The notes beneath the pieces were generated by a model that saw nothing but the letters and a program-made list of their open reading frames with translations, ran no database searches and was not told the origin of the DNA. Both the position numbers and the translations under genes were made by a program. From assembly GCA_963835465.1 (NCBI GenBank), contig CAWIFR010000001.1, forward strand, positions 248,001-312,000: a stretch of 64,000 bases of DNA. Direction: 5' to 3'. The stretch is from Bog-756 sp963835465 (lineage in GTDB: Bacteria > Actinomycetota > Acidimicrobiia > Acidimicrobiales > RAAP-2). Numbering within the stretch: position 1 is the first letter of the stretch; every line of letters begins with the position of its first letter. Positions 1 to 9,686 of this stretch are shown here, piece after piece.

Positions 1-1
1 C

Positions 2-334
2 CCCTCCTACGACCAGCTGCTCGAGGATCGTTCCGTGCTGGAGGTCGGCGGGCTGCGGATCGGCACCATCGCCACGCCCGGCCACACGCCAGGTTCGATG
101 TGCTTCACCGTCGAGGGAACCCCCCTGCTATTCACCGGGGACACCCTCTTCCCCGGGGGCCCCGGCAACACCTCGTTCGAGAACGCCGACTTCGCGACGA
201 TCATCCGCTCGATCGAGGACCGCCTCTTCGCCCCCTTCGGGCCCGACACCCTGGTCCTCCCCGGACACGGCGCCGGGACCACCATCGGGGCGGAGGCCCC
301 ACACCTCGACGAATGGATCGAGCGGGGCTGGTGA
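2..334 (+). CDS. MBL-fold metallohydrolase, 3' end only
   Basis: C-terminal 110 residues of a metallo-beta-lactamase-fold hydrolase. The reading frame is open from base 2, so the start lies upstream of the window. Visible family motifs are HTPGS (a metal-ligand histidine), FTGDTLF (bridging Asp) and LPGHG (final His), in the order and spacing of glyoxalase II-like proteins. The N-terminal HxHxDH motif is outside the window. The likely reaction is hydrolysis of a thioester or related substrate at a dinuclear metal site; the substrate cannot be told from this fragment. It converges with the debranching enzyme gene, leaving about 55 nt between them. Confidence 0.85.
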   Translation, partial: PSYDQLLEDRSVLEVGGLRIGTIATPGHTPGSMCFTVEGTPLLFTGDTLFPGGPGNTSFENADFATIIRSIEDRLFAPFGPDTLVLPGHGAGTTIGAEAPHLDEWIERGW

Positions 335-390
335 GGCCTCGGGCTACCTCCCTGGGGCGGCCCCGGTAGGACTTCCCCCCAGCGCCAGGC

Positions 391-2619
391 TCAGACCGCG
401 GTGGAGGGTCGACGGGGCTCGCGGATCAGCTCGATCTCCTTCGGGAGGCCGGTGACCACGACCCCTCCGGGCACGTCCGAGCCGACTTCCACGGTCACCC
501 GCGACCCGGCCAGCGGGATGCCGGCCACCTTCAGATAGCCGATCCCATCGGGCAGATTGGGCGAAAGCCAGGTCTTGCCGTAGGGGATCCACGGATCGAG
601 GCGCAGCAGGGTGCGCAAGCAGAGCAGGGGCGACGCCGCCGCCCAGGCCTGCGGGGAGCACGACGTGGGATAGCCCACCGGGACGTTCAGCTCGCCCCGG
701 TCCAATCCGCTGAACAGCTCGGGCAGCCGGCCCCCCTGGGCCTGAGCCGCGTCCAGGAGCCCGAAAATCAGCTTCTGGGCGGCCCCGTCGTAGCCGTAGC
801 GGGCCAACCCGGCGGCCACGATGGCCGTGTCGTGGGGCCAGACCGAACCGCAGTGGTAGCTGATCGGGTTGTACCCACCGCTGTCCTTGGACAGGGTGCG
901 GACCCCCCAACCGGAGAACATGGCCGGGGAGACCAGTTTCTCCGCCACCCGGTGGGCCTTGTCCTCGTCCACGATTCCCGTCCACAGACAGTGGCCGATG
1001 TTCGAGGTCAGCGAGTCGATCGGCCGCTTGTCAGCGTCGAGCCCAACTGCGTACCACCCCTTCTCCTCGATCCAGAAATCCCGGTTGAATGCCGCCTTCA
1101 GCTGGGTGGCCTTGGCTCTGAAGCGGTCGTAGGTGACCGAGTCCCCCACCTCGAAGGCGAAGTGGGCGGTGGCCAGGTAGGCCCCGTAGGTGTAGGCCTG
1201 CACCTCGCAGAGGGCGATGGGGGCCTCGGCCACCCGCCCGTCGGCGTAGCGGATGCCGTCCCAGCTGTCCTTCCAACCCTGGTTGGCCAACCCCCGTTCG
1301 GATCCCCGGGTGTACTCGACGTAGCCGTCCCCGTCGGCATCGCCGAACTGCTCGATCCACTCGATGGCCCGGGCGGCATTGGGAAGGAGCTCGTCGACCA
1401 TCTCGCGGGCTACGCCCCATCGACGCATCTCGCCCAGGAGCATGACGAACAGCGGGGTGGCATCGGCCGTGCCGTAGTAGATGCTGCCCCCACCCAGCGA
1501 GAGTGAGGCTGCGTCCCCGAAGCGCATCTCGTGGAGGATGCGGCCCGGCTCCTCGTCGTGGCGGGGGTCGACATCCTGCCCCTGGAACCGGGCCAGCGTC
1601 TGGAGCACTCCCCGGGCCAGGTCGGGGTCGACCAACAGGGCCATCCACGCGGTCAGCAGGGAGTCACGACCGAACACGGTCATGAACCAGGGTGCGCCAG
1701 CTGCCACCACCACCCGCTCGGGAAACTCTGGGTCGAAGATGCGAAGGGCGCCGAGGTCCTCCGCGCTTCTGGCCACCACCTCCTTCAGACCGGGATGGCT
1801 GGTCTCCACGTGGGGCACCGAACGGCGCCACTCGGCCATGCGTTCGGTGGGGGTGGCCCGATCGATCGACTCACCGCACCGATACCGGGGGTCGACAGCC
1901 GTGCCGTCGAAGACCGGGCTCACCTCGATGCAGGTCGTCCACTCCGATCGGGGAGGCACCACGACTTCGAACGTGGCCAGGTCGGAGGTCAGCAGGGTCG
2001 GCCCGTGGAACCGGATCTCCACTCCCCTCGTCACACCGCTCCGGCGGTACGACGAGGTCACGGTCGACGGCTCGGCGGTCGCTGCCGGGTCGCCGGGTAC
2101 GGCCGACCCTGGACTGTCCGTGCCATCGGGCGGGGTGGCGACGTGCACGGTGGTGAACTGCTCACCGGCACCGGGCTCGGCGCCGACCCGGCCCTCCTTG
2201 ACGGCGAACAGATCGGCGAAGTCGGAGCCCACGAACACGTGGACCGTGCACACGGCGGCCTCGTCGGCGAAGTTCCGGATGGCCAGGTCCTCGCGCATCC
2301 CTTGGCCCACGTAGCGGGACCGGAACACCATCAACGTCGAGTCGGCCCGACCCGGAGCGGGCATGCAGCGAGACACGAAGGTGGCTGAGAACGGATCGTC
2401 GGTCACTGCGGCCAGGGGCTCCGTCCGGATCCCGTCCACCAACACCTCGAACCGGGAGAGAATCCTGGTGTCCCGGACGAACAGACCCTGGGCCGCGCCG
2501 GGCGAGATGTCCCCGGCCCCCCCGCTGATGGCGAAGGTCGACTCATCGACCAGGGTCACCACCCCGGCGGTGGAGTCCAGTTGCGTGACCGGGCCGGCGA
2601 AGTTCCACGGATCGGCCAT
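391..2619 (-). CDS. Glycogen-debranching-type amylo-alpha-1,6-glucosidase
   Basis: About 742 residues. The N-terminal third matches the beta-rich domain found in bacterial glycogen debranching enzymes (VTLVDESTFAISGG, GLFVRDTRILSRF). The C-terminal two thirds are an (alpha/alpha)6 glucosidase domain with FGRDSLLTAW, NQGWKDSWDGI, EVQAYTYGAY and a late CGSVWPHDTAI block. The expected activity is hydrolysis of alpha-1,6 branches in glycogen or related glucans in the cytoplasm. The frame stays open upstream to 2697, but homology begins at MADPWNFAGP, so I place the start at 2619; there is no strong ribosome binding site for either choice. It is transcribed divergently from the sufC-like gene at 2747. 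Confidence 0.85.
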   Translation of the reverse strand: MADPWNFAGPVTQLDSTAGVVTLVDESTFAISGGAGDISPGAAQGLFVRDTRILSRFEVLVDGIRTEPLAAVTDDPFSATFVSRCMPAPGRADSTLMVFRSRYVGQGMREDLAIRNFADEAAVCTVHVFVGSDFADLFAVKEGRVGAEPGAGEQFTTVHVATPPDGTDSPGSAVPGDPAATAEPSTVTSSYRRSGVTRGVEIRFHGPTLLTSDLATFEVVVPPRSEWTTCIEVSPVFDGTAVDPRYRCGESIDRATPTERMAEWRRSVPHVETSHPGLKEVVARSAEDLGALRIFDPEFPERVVVAAGAPWFMTVFGRDSLLTAWMALLVDPDLARGVLQTLARFQGQDVDPRHDEEPGRILHEMRFGDAASLSLGGGSIYYGTADATPLFVMLLGEMRRWGVAREMVDELLPNAARAIEWIEQFGDADGDGYVEYTRGSERGLANQGWKDSWDGIRYADGRVAEAPIALCEVQAYTYGAYLATAHFAFEVGDSVTYDRFRAKATQLKAAFNRDFWIEEKGWYAVGLDADKRPIDSLTSNIGHCLWTGIVDEDKAHRVAEKLVSPAMFSGWGVRTLSKDSGGYNPISYHCGSVWPHDTAIVAAGLARYGYDGAAQKLIFGLLDAAQAQGGRLPELFSGLDRGELNVPVGYPTSCSPQAWAAASPLLCLRTLLRLDPWIPYGKTWLSPNLPDGIGYLKVAGIPLAGSRVTVEVGSDVPGGVVVTGLPKEIELIREPRRPSTAV

Positions 2620-2746
2620 GGAGGTACCGTACCGTCCGACCTGGTCACATATGCAAACCGGTCGGCGTCTGCGCAGCGGGCCAGGGGACGTCGACATTCC
2701 CCCTATTCCCGTAGGGGAAACTACGGAATGAGGGTAAGCTGGGACC

Positions 2747-3523
2747 GTGCCCAGTGAAGCCCCACCACCCCCGGACCGGGACCAACCCCTCCTGCAGATC
2801 GAGGGCCTCCATGTCTCGGTGGAGGGTCAGGCGATCCTAAAAGGCGTCGATCTGACCGTGCGATCGGGACAGGTGCACGCGTTGATGGGGCCCAACGGCT
2901 CGGGCAAGTCCACGCTGGCCAACGTGCTGCTGGGCAACCCCGCCTTCGAGGTGACCGCCGGAACCATTCGGTTCCACGGCGAGGACATCACCGGTTGGCC
3001 CACCGACGTCCGCGGCAAGGCCGGGATCTTCCTGGCCTTCCAGGAGCCCGAGTCCATCGGCGGCGTCCCGGTCATCCAGTTCCTGCGCCAAGCGCTCTCG
3101 GCCCGCCGAGGCATGGACCTGTCCGTGCTCGAGGTCAGACTGATGATGATGGAGTGGATGGAGAAGCTGGGGATGGACCCGGCCTTCGGCGAGCGCCACC
3201 TCAACGACGGCTTCTCGGGGGGCGAGAAGAAGCGCAATGAGATCCTGCAGATGGCCATCCTCGAACCCGAGCTGGCCATACTGGACGAGACCGACTCGGG
3301 CCTGGACGTGGATGCTCTGCGAACCGTGGCCAAGGGTGTCCACACCGTGCGGGAGGCCCGGCCCGACCTGGGAGTGCTGGTCATCACCCACTACCAGCGG
3401 ATGCTGGACGAGCTGGCCGCCGATCGCGTCCACCTCTTGGTGGACGGCGTGATCGTGGCCGAGGGCGGCCCCGAGCTGGCCCTCGCGCTGGAGACGGAAG
3501 GGTACGACGCATGGCGCAGCTGA
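2747..3523 (+). CDS. sufC: SufC-type Fe-S assembly ATPase (paralog 1)
   Basis: 258 residues, GTG start. An ABC ATPase with Walker A GPNGSGKS, the SufC-type signature FSGGEKKRNE and Walker B ending ILDETDSGLD, followed by the switch histidine in VITHYQRM. SufC powers the SufBCD scaffold that builds Fe-S clusters in the cytoplasm. This copy begins an operon with sufS (13 nt overlap) and sufU. A second SufC lies with sufB and sufD at 7135-7875. The two differ strongly in the central helical region (this one has MMMEWMEKLGMDP), so they are not a recent duplication. Which one serves SufBD cannot be decided from sequence. Confidence 0.88.
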   Translation: MPSEAPPPPDRDQPLLQIEGLHVSVEGQAILKGVDLTVRSGQVHALMGPNGSGKSTLANVLLGNPAFEVTAGTIRFHGEDITGWPTDVRGKAGIFLAFQEPESIGGVPVIQFLRQALSARRGMDLSVLEVRLMMMEWMEKLGMDPAFGERHLNDGFSGGEKKRNEILQMAILEPELAILDETDSGLDVDALRTVAKGVHTVREARPDLGVLVITHYQRMLDELAADRVHLLVDGVIVAEGGPELALALETEGYDAWRS

Positions 3524-4768
3524 ACGAGGCTCACTCCAGCCTGGACGTCGCCACGCTCCGCAAGGACTTTCCCCTACTCACCCGCTCCGTCCACGGGCAC
3601 CCCATCGTCTACCTCGACTCGGCCGCCTCGGCCCAGCGCCCCGTGCAGGTGCTCGACGCCATGCGGGAGTACGACGAGACCACCCATGCCAACGTGCACC
3701 GTGGCGTCTACGCCATCGCCGAGGAGGCCACCCGGCGCTTCGAGGCGGCCCGGCACGCCGTGGGCCGATTCATCGGCGCCCCCGAACCCGGGCGCGAGAT
3801 CATCTTCGCCAAGAACGCCACCGAGGGGCTCAACCTGGTGGCCCACGCCTGGGGTCGATCCAACCTTCACAGCGGCGACACCATCGTCCTCACCGAGATG
3901 GAGCACCACGCCAACATCGTCCCCTGGCACATGCTGGCCGCCGAGCGGGACCTGAACATCCGGTGGATCCCGGTGGACGACGATGGCGGCCTGATCCTCG
4001 ACGACCTGGCATCACTGGTGGACGGAGCCAAGCTCGTCGGTGTGACCTGCATGTCCAACGTTCTGGGCACCCTCAATCCGATCCGTCACATCGCCGACGT
4101 GGCCCACGCCGCCGGCGCCGTGGTCGTGGCCGACGGGGCCCAGTCCGTGCCGCACCTGCCGACCTCGGTGACCGACCTGGGTGTGGACTTCCTGGCCTTC
4201 AGCGCCCACAAGATGCTCGGCCCCACCGGTATCGGCGTCCTGTGGGGACGCCAGGAGCTGTTGAATGAACTGCCCCCCTTCCTCGGAGGCGGCGAGATGA
4301 TCCTCGACGTGCGCAAAGAGGGATTCACCCCCAATGACATACCCTGGCGCTTCGAGGCCGGCACTCCCCCAATTACCGAGGCCGTCGGACTCGGTGCGGC
4401 GGTCGACTACCTCTCGGCCATCGGCATGGACGCCGTGCGTCGAGCATGAGATCGCCCTGACCGCCTACGCCATGAGCTCCCTCCAGGAACGGTTCGGGGA
4501 CGACATCCACATCTTCGGTCCTGCCGACCCCACGGCCCGGGGAGGGGTGCTTTCCTTTGCCTACCAGGACCTCCATCCCCACGACATCTCGCAGATCCTC
4601 GACCAGTACGGCGTGTGCGTTCGGGCCGGGCACCACTGCGCCAAGCCGCTGATGCGCCGCCTGGGCGTCAACGCCACCGCCCGCGCCTCCTTCGCCCTCT
4701 ACAACGACGAATCCGACGTGGACGCCTTGGCCGACGCCTTGGAGGCCGCCGGAGCGTTCTTCGCATGA
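3511..4768 (+). CDS. sufS: SufS cysteine desulfurase, one frameshift
   Basis: A PLP enzyme that moves sulfur from cysteine to SufU for Fe-S assembly. The first frame (3511-4449) carries the fold-type-I core with PLP lysine K234 in AFSAHKMLGPTG and TEMEHHANIVPWH. The frame then breaks near 4438-4445: removing one base in cgtcgagcatgag restores AVREHE, after which the second frame runs to 4768 and carries the SufS-type active-site loop RAGHHCAKP. All key residues are present across the two frames, so a sequencing or assembly insertion is more likely than inactivation. The ATG lies inside the end of the upstream sufC, which suggests translational coupling. Confidence 0.88.
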
Positions 4769-4868
4769 GGGCCGGCCGGTATTCTGGACGGGTGCGCCCC
4801 GCCCGCCATGCCCCAAGAGCCCCTCACCGAGAAGCAGGCCGTGGACGCGTCCGGCCCGGGGAACGCTG

Positions 4869-5390
4869 ATGCCCGGGCTGGAGGACCTCTACCGCGAGAT
4901 CATCCTCGACCACTACCGGTCGCCGCGGAACCGGGGTGAGTTGGAATCGCCGCCGGCCCAGCGTGTGGAGGGCTTCAACCCGTTGTGCGGTGATGAGATC
5001 GTGGTCACCCTGGAGGTGACCGACGACGTGGTCTCCGACATCAAGATCGCCGGGAGCGGCTGCTCCATCAGCCAGTCGTCGGCCTCGCTCATGTCCGCCG
5101 CCGTCAAAGGCAAGCCGGTTTCCGAGGTGCGGGATCTCATCAGGACCTTCAAGGGCATGATGTCCATCCACGAGTCGACGCTGCCGGCGGCCGCGGCCGG
5201 CGGGTCGGACGGGTCAGGCCCACCGGAAGCCGAGATCGAGCCGCTCGAGCCCGAGGCCATCGACATCGACGCCCTCGGTGAGCTCGCCGCCCTCCAGGGG
5301 GTCGTCAAGTTCCCGGTGCGAATTAAGTGCGCCACCCTCAGCTGGAACACCCTGGCCCAGGGCCTCGACGAGCACGAGTCCATCGCCTGA
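4869..5390 (+). CDS. sufU: SufU Fe-S scaffold / sulfur acceptor
   Basis: 173 residues, IscU-like fold. Expected zinc/sulfur ligands are present: C40 and D42 in NPLCGDEI, C65 in GSGCSISQSSASLM and a late Cys in RIKCATLSWNTL. The SufU-type insertion between the second and third Cys is unusually acidic and carries an Ala/Gly/Pro-rich stretch (residues about 100-135). In Gram-positive SUF systems SufU takes persulfide sulfur from SufS, its neighbour here. About 100 nt separate it from sufS. It converges on the LCP gene, with only 33 nt between the stops and no convincing hairpin there. Confidence 0.9.
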   Translation: MPGLEDLYREIILDHYRSPRNRGELESPPAQRVEGFNPLCGDEIVVTLEVTDDVVSDIKIAGSGCSISQSSASLMSAAVKGKPVSEVRDLIRTFKGMMSIHESTLPAAAAGGSDGSGPPEAEIEPLEPEAIDIDALGELAALQGVVKFPVRIKCATLSWNTLAQGLDEHESIA

Positions 5391-5423
5391 TCCGACGGCA
5401 ACCGGCGGCGGTGCGCTGCCCGG

Positions 5424-7058
5424 TCAGCAGGGGACGGGGTCGAAGTCCGTCTCGATCGTGGTGGTGGTGCTGGACGAGGTCGACGTGCTCGGTGTCGAGC
5501 CGCCCGCCACGGTGGCCGGTGGGTAGGTCGATGACGTCGTGGTGGTCGACACGACGCCGTAGGGGCCCGGAGGCGGACTGAAGGGCGTGTCCGGTGCCTC
5601 TCCGAGGAACTGGCTGATCACCTGTTGGGCCTGGGGTTGCTGCACATAGAGCACCGAGCCCAGATAGCCGAACTCCGAAGAGTAGGCCGCATACGTGGGC
5701 AGGGTCGCCGTGGCCAGTGCGTTCGATGAGAAGGTATGGAATTGGCGGGCCAGCGAGATGAGGTCGCTGACCGTGAAGGTGCTGTCGACGGTCACGCCCT
5801 GGACCACCGACCCGACAAAGGCGTTGAGGGTCAGCGGGTTGTACTTGGTCTCGGCCTGGTTGATGACCGCCTTCAGGAAGGTGTTCTGCCGTTGGATGCG
5901 CCCGAAGTCACTGGTGCCGTCGTACTGCCAGTAGCCGTTCTTGTAGTACTGATAATGGCGGCTTCTGGCCAGGGCCAGCGAGTAGCCGCCGTTGAGCACC
6001 TGGCAACCGGTCTGCGTGACGTTGAGGCCGGTGTAGCTGTCCTTGGCCGGGTAGGGAAAGCTCACGTGAATTCCCCCGATGGCGTCCACCGCGCCCCGCA
6101 GGCCCGCGAAGTCGACCTGGACCACGTGCTCGATGGGTATGCCGAAGTTGGCCTCGATGGTCTGGACCAGTTGGTCGGGTCCCGCATTGTAGGTGGCGTT
6201 GATCCGGTTGTACTTTCCGACCTCGCTGGTGTCCCCGGCCACCGTCACGACGGTGTCGCGGGGGATGGAGAGCACGCTGACCTGGCCGGTGGCCGGAACC
6301 ACGTGCACGATCTTCACCACGTCGCTTCGCTGGCCTCCTGCGTTCTGCTGGTCGCCGAAGTGGGCGGCGTCCGCCGAGCTCTCCCCGACCCGGGAGTCCG
6401 AGCCGATGAGCAGCACATTGAACGGCTGGCCCACCGGAGCCGTCTTCAGGTGCCGGACCGTGACCTTGGCGACTTGGTTGAACCGGTAGGTCACGTACGC
6501 GTAGCCGGATCCCACTGCCACCAGTGCCAACACCACCAACACAATCCCGCCGATCAGCACCCGGTCGAGCCAGCTCCGCCTCTTCTTGCCCTTCCCGCCA
6601 CCTGCTGACCCGTGGCCGCGACCGCCGGTAGAGGTGCCGGTCGTGGCGGCCGCCCTGCGGTCCTTCCGGCTCAACGCGTCGCCGCGGTCGGGCTCCGGCT
6701 GCACCGGGTCGGAGGCCGCGGCTCCGACCGCGGCGGTCGGCCGGGTCGACCCGAAGAACGACTCACCGGTCTGATCCCCCAAAGGGGTCGACGACCGCCC
6801 CAGCTTCGGCACACCCCCACTCGGGGTGGGCGGGTGGGGCGGGACCGCCTCGGAGGCACCGGTGGCCGGACTGACGTCGGTCGGTGCAGTGGCATCGGCT
6901 GCCGGGTGGACGGCGGTGACGGCATCCTCGGACGGGTATGCCGCTGCCGGCGGGGGTGGAACGGCGGGATCGCCGGGCGCCAACGGCAGATCGGTCGATC
7001 GTCTGCCCTTTCGAGGTGCGCTGTGCGCGCCACCTCGTCGACGATCTCGGCGAGCCAT
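5424..7058 (-). CDS. LytR-CpsA-Psr (LCP) family cell-wall ligase
   Basis: 544 residues. A long Pro/Ala/Thr-rich cytoplasmic tail (about 1-160) ends in a basic patch (GKGKKRRS), followed by one membrane helix (about 167-189) and an extracellular LCP domain. LCP landmarks are FNVLLIGSDSR, RSDVVKIVHV, SIPRDT and an arginine-rich block with GRIQRQNTFLKAV. LCP proteins attach wall polymers such as arabinogalactan, teichoic acid or capsule to peptidoglycan from polyprenyl-phosphate carriers. The C-terminus is a low-complexity Thr/Ser stretch after residue about 510. It lies about 75 nt downstream of sufC paralog 2 on the same strand and may be read through from it. Confidence 0.9.
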   Translation of the reverse strand: MARRDRRRGGAHSAPRKGRRSTDLPLAPGDPAVPPPPAAAYPSEDAVTAVHPAADATAPTDVSPATGASEAVPPHPPTPSGGVPKLGRSSTPLGDQTGESFFGSTRPTAAVGAAASDPVQPEPDRGDALSRKDRRAAATTGTSTGGRGHGSAGGGKGKKRRSWLDRVLIGGIVLVVLALVAVGSGYAYVTYRFNQVAKVTVRHLKTAPVGQPFNVLLIGSDSRVGESSADAAHFGDQQNAGGQRSDVVKIVHVVPATGQVSVLSIPRDTVVTVAGDTSEVGKYNRINATYNAGPDQLVQTIEANFGIPIEHVVQVDFAGLRGAVDAIGGIHVSFPYPAKDSYTGLNVTQTGCQVLNGGYSLALARSRHYQYYKNGYWQYDGTSDFGRIQRQNTFLKAVINQAETKYNPLTLNAFVGSVVQGVTVDSTFTVSDLISLARQFHTFSSNALATATLPTYAAYSSEFGYLGSVLYVQQPQAQQVISQFLGEAPDTPFSPPPGPYGVVSTTTTSSTYPPATVAGGSTPSTSTSSSTTTTIETDFDPVPC

Positions 7059-7134
7059 GGGCAGACGCTAGCAACCGAGGGCTCTGACCAGGTGGCGCCG
7101 GCGGCGGATATCCGGCCATCCACTCCCGGATCGG

Positions 7135-7875
7135 TCAGCCGTAGGCGGCGTAGCCGGTCTGGTCGACGGTCTCGGCCAAGGCGCTGTCGCCGGTGGCCAC
7201 CACCCGACCGTCGGAGAGGACGTGCACGACATCGGGACGGAGCACGTCCAGCAGCCGGCGGAAGTGAGTGATGGCCAGCACGCCCAGCCCCCACTCCGTG
7301 GTGGCTTCTTCGACCCTCCGGCCCACCGCGGCCAGGGCATCGACATCGAGACCGGAGTCGATCTCGTCCAACACGGCGAATCGGGGGCGCAGGACGCCCA
7401 ACTGCAGCGTCTCGTTCCGCTTGCGCTCCCCACCCGAGAGGTCGACGTTGAGCGCCCGGGTCAAGAAGCGCTCATCGAACCCGATACGCCGGGCCTCGTC
7501 CCCGAGGCGGTCCTGGACGGTGACCGCGCCGGCGGCGACCTCCTCGGCGGTCACCTCGGCCCGGGCGGCCGTCAGCGACGTCACGAGCGACACACCCGGC
7601 ACCTCGATGGGGTGCTGCATGGCCAGGAACAGCCCGGCCCGGGCGCGCTCCCAGGTGGGCAGGGCGAGAAGGTCGGTACCGTCGAGCGTCACCGAACCAC
7701 CCAGGATCTCGTAGCCCGGGCGGCCCATCAGGACGTGGGCCAGCGTACTCTTCCCCGAGCCGTTGGGCCCCATGACGGCATGGACCTCACCGCTCCGCAC
7801 AGTCAGCGACAGGCCGCGCAGGATCTCTCTGCCGGGGATGCCGGCACGGAGCTCATCGATGACCAGCTCGCTCAC
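7135..7875 (-). CDS. sufC: SufC Fe-S assembly ATPase (paralog 2)
   Basis: 246 residues from a GTG at 7875, which overlaps the stop of the Rieske gene (GTGA). The open frame continues to 7998, but homology begins at SELVIDELRAG. Walker A is GPNGSGKSTLAHVL, the signature is LSGGERKRNE and Walker B ends FAVLDEIDSGLD. FLAMQHPIEVPGV is the usual SufC Q-loop region. Its place directly behind sufD and the Rieske ferredoxin makes it the likely ATPase partner of SufB and SufD. See paralog 1 at 2747. Confidence 0.9.
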   Translation of the reverse strand: MSELVIDELRAGIPGREILRGLSLTVRSGEVHAVMGPNGSGKSTLAHVLMGRPGYEILGGSVTLDGTDLLALPTWERARAGLFLAMQHPIEVPGVSLVTSLTAARAEVTAEEVAAGAVTVQDRLGDEARRIGFDERFLTRALNVDLSGGERKRNETLQLGVLRPRFAVLDEIDSGLDVDALAAVGRRVEEATTEWGLGVLAITHFRRLLDVLRPDVVHVLSDGRVVATGDSALAETVDQTGYAAYG

Positions 7876-8213
7876 GGCACCACCACCGAGATGTCCTCCC
7901 CGTCGACGATCACGTCGTAGACCGGGACCGGTTTGGTGGCCGGCAACGAGCAAGGCTCCCCCGTGCGCAGGTCGAAGGTCGATCCGTGCTTGGCGCACTC
8001 GATCTCACACTCCCCGGTCCACACCTCCCCGTCGGCCAGTGAGTAGTCCTCGTGGCTGCACCGGTCCCCGATGGCGTAGAAGTCGTCGTCGATCCGCACG
8101 ACGGCCACGCGCAGGTCGGCGACGTCGAAGCGGCGGGCCTCCCCGGGAGCCAGGTCGCCGCGACCGCAGACGCGGACCGACCTGCCGTGTTCGACCGATG
8201 TGGGCTCAGGCAC
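7872..8213 (-). CDS. Rieske [2Fe-2S] ferredoxin of the suf operon
   Basis: 113 residues. The start is a GTG at 8213 that overlaps the last codons of sufD. Cluster ligands are CSH in DRCSHEDYSLADG and CAKH in ECAKHGSTFDL, the CxH...CxxH pattern of Rieske ferredoxins related to dioxygenase ferredoxin subunits. A Rieske gene between sufD and sufC is a known arrangement in actinobacteria. It probably carries electrons for, or is a client of, the assembly machinery, but its exact job there is not established. Confidence 0.88.
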   Translation of the reverse strand: MPEPTSVEHGRSVRVCGRGDLAPGEARRFDVADLRVAVVRIDDDFYAIGDRCSHEDYSLADGEVWTGECEIECAKHGSTFDLRTGEPCSLPATKPVPVYDVIVDGEDISVVVP

Positions 8214-9546
8214 CGACCACCCCTGTCCGGTCGGCCAGGGCCCGGCCCACCATGGCACGGGTACCGGGTATCGGGACCTCGTCCGCGATGTTCTCGAAGA
8301 AGCCGGCCACGATCAGCCGCTCGGCCACCTCGGGCTGCACACCTCGGGACTCGAGGTAGTACTTCTGGTCCTCGTCCACCGGGCCGACCGTCGAACCGTG
8401 GCTGCACTTCACGTCGTTCTCCTCGATGTCGAGATTGGGAACTGAGTCGGCATGGGCCCCTTCGTCGAGTACCAGGTTGTGATTGGTCTGCATGGCGTCC
8501 GAGCGAACAGCACCGCGCCGGACCCTGATCAGGCCGCTGTAGACGGAGTGGGCGTGATCGGCCACCGCCCCCATGAAGAGGAGGTCGCTCGTGGTGCGGG
8601 GGGCCAAGTGGTCCTGGAGGGTGCGGAAGTCGAGCATCTGGTCGTCCCGCCCGATGAAGGCGGCTCGGAGCAGGCTGGTCCCCGACTCGCCTCGGAGTGC
8701 CGAGTCGGTTCGCAGCCGGGCGTAGCTACCCCCGAGCGCTACCGCGAAGCTCCGGAGGGTGGCGTGGGCCCCGATGGTGCTGCCCTGATGAGCCAGTTGC
8801 CAGGTGTCTGTCCCAAGCGCCTGGAGGCTCACGAAGGACAGCGTGGACTCGTCGCCCACCTCGATCTCGGTGAGTGGAACCACGAGATGCCCGAGACCGC
8901 CCCTGGGCCCAGCTGAGGCGGCGGAGGGGAAGTCGGCCAACAACCCGGTGTCGACGTCCACCACCATCTCGACGACCCCGGCGCTGGACGAAGAGCCCGA
9001 GCGGACCAGTGTCCGGGGGAAGATCGCCTCGCCGGCATCTCCACCGACGACGTGCACCACCACCACCGGGTCCTCGAGGACGGCCCCAGGGGCGATGTCC
9101 ACGATCAGCGGATCGGCGGCAAAGGCCTCATTGAGGAGGAGGAAGTCCCGAGGGTCGGTGACCACCGACCCCAGCAAAGACTCGCCCTCGGGATGCTCTC
9201 CGGCCCGACCGAGGGACAGGACGTCCTCCCCCACCGAGGTGGCCAGGGTGGCCAGGACGCCGTTGATCGTGACCACCAGACCCGAGCGGGGCCCCAGGCT
9301 GGCCACCAGCGAGTGGATCCTGTCGGAGGTGGACGGTCCCGGTGCGTTGGCCGATGTCAGGGGGACACTCCCGGTCGGCTGGTACCGGTCGAGGTCGAGA
9401 CGGTCGATCCGGCTGTACCGCCACACCTCGTCCTTCTCGGTGGGTAGGGGCGACGAGGCGAAGGTCGCAGCGGCCTCGGCACGGCGTCGCTGGAGCCAGG
9501 GCAGCCCGGGTAGGCCGGCAGCGGTTTCGGGGGTGAACGTGGACAG
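8206..9546 (-). CDS. sufD: SufD Fe-S assembly scaffold subunit (start uncertain)
   Basis: SufD pairs with SufB and SufC to form the cluster-building scaffold. The core carries beta-helix stretches such as ALGTDTWQLAHQGSTIGAHA and the C-terminal block SHGSTVGPVDEDQKYYLESRG. The first ATG/GTG/TTG start is a GTG at 9426, but that would cut off sequence with a typical SufD N-terminus (PWLQRRRAEAAA, then PTEKDEVWRYSRID). The frame is open upstream, and a CTG at 9544-9546 lies 8 nt behind a GAGAGG ribosome-binding-like site, so I extend to 9546. A lost ATG through sequence error is the alternative. It shares its divergent upstream region with the crotonase gene. Confidence 0.85.
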   Translation of the reverse strand: MSTFTPETAAGLPGLPWLQRRRAEAAATFASSPLPTEKDEVWRYSRIDRLDLDRYQPTGSVPLTSANAPGPSTSDRIHSLVASLGPRSGLVVTINGVLATLATSVGEDVLSLGRAGEHPEGESLLGSVVTDPRDFLLLNEAFAADPLIVDIAPGAVLEDPVVVVHVVGGDAGEAIFPRTLVRSGSSSSAGVVEMVVDVDTGLLADFPSAASAGPRGGLGHLVVPLTEIEVGDESTLSFVSLQALGTDTWQLAHQGSTIGAHATLRSFAVALGGSYARLRTDSALRGESGTSLLRAAFIGRDDQMLDFRTLQDHLAPRTTSDLLFMGAVADHAHSVYSGLIRVRRGAVRSDAMQTNHNLVLDEGAHADSVPNLDIEENDVKCSHGSTVGPVDEDQKYYLESRGVQPEVAERLIVAGFFENIADEVPIPGTRAMVGRALADRTGVVGA

Positions 9547-9686
9547 TGCAGGGACCTCTCGCGACGCGAGGCCCGGGATTCACGAGCCTCGCCACCCATC
9601 CTACCTGTCCATCCGGGCCCTCCCGCCCGGGGTCACGAAGGCTCGGGGAGGAGACGACACCCAGCCCTCCGACCTACGCTCGCGCC

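Noticed and set aside
4792..4869. Small ORF between sufS and sufU ending at the sufU ATG
   Set aside because: It is Arg/Pro/Ala-rich in a high-GC frame without homology; the 4867-4871 TGATG overlap is probably incidental.
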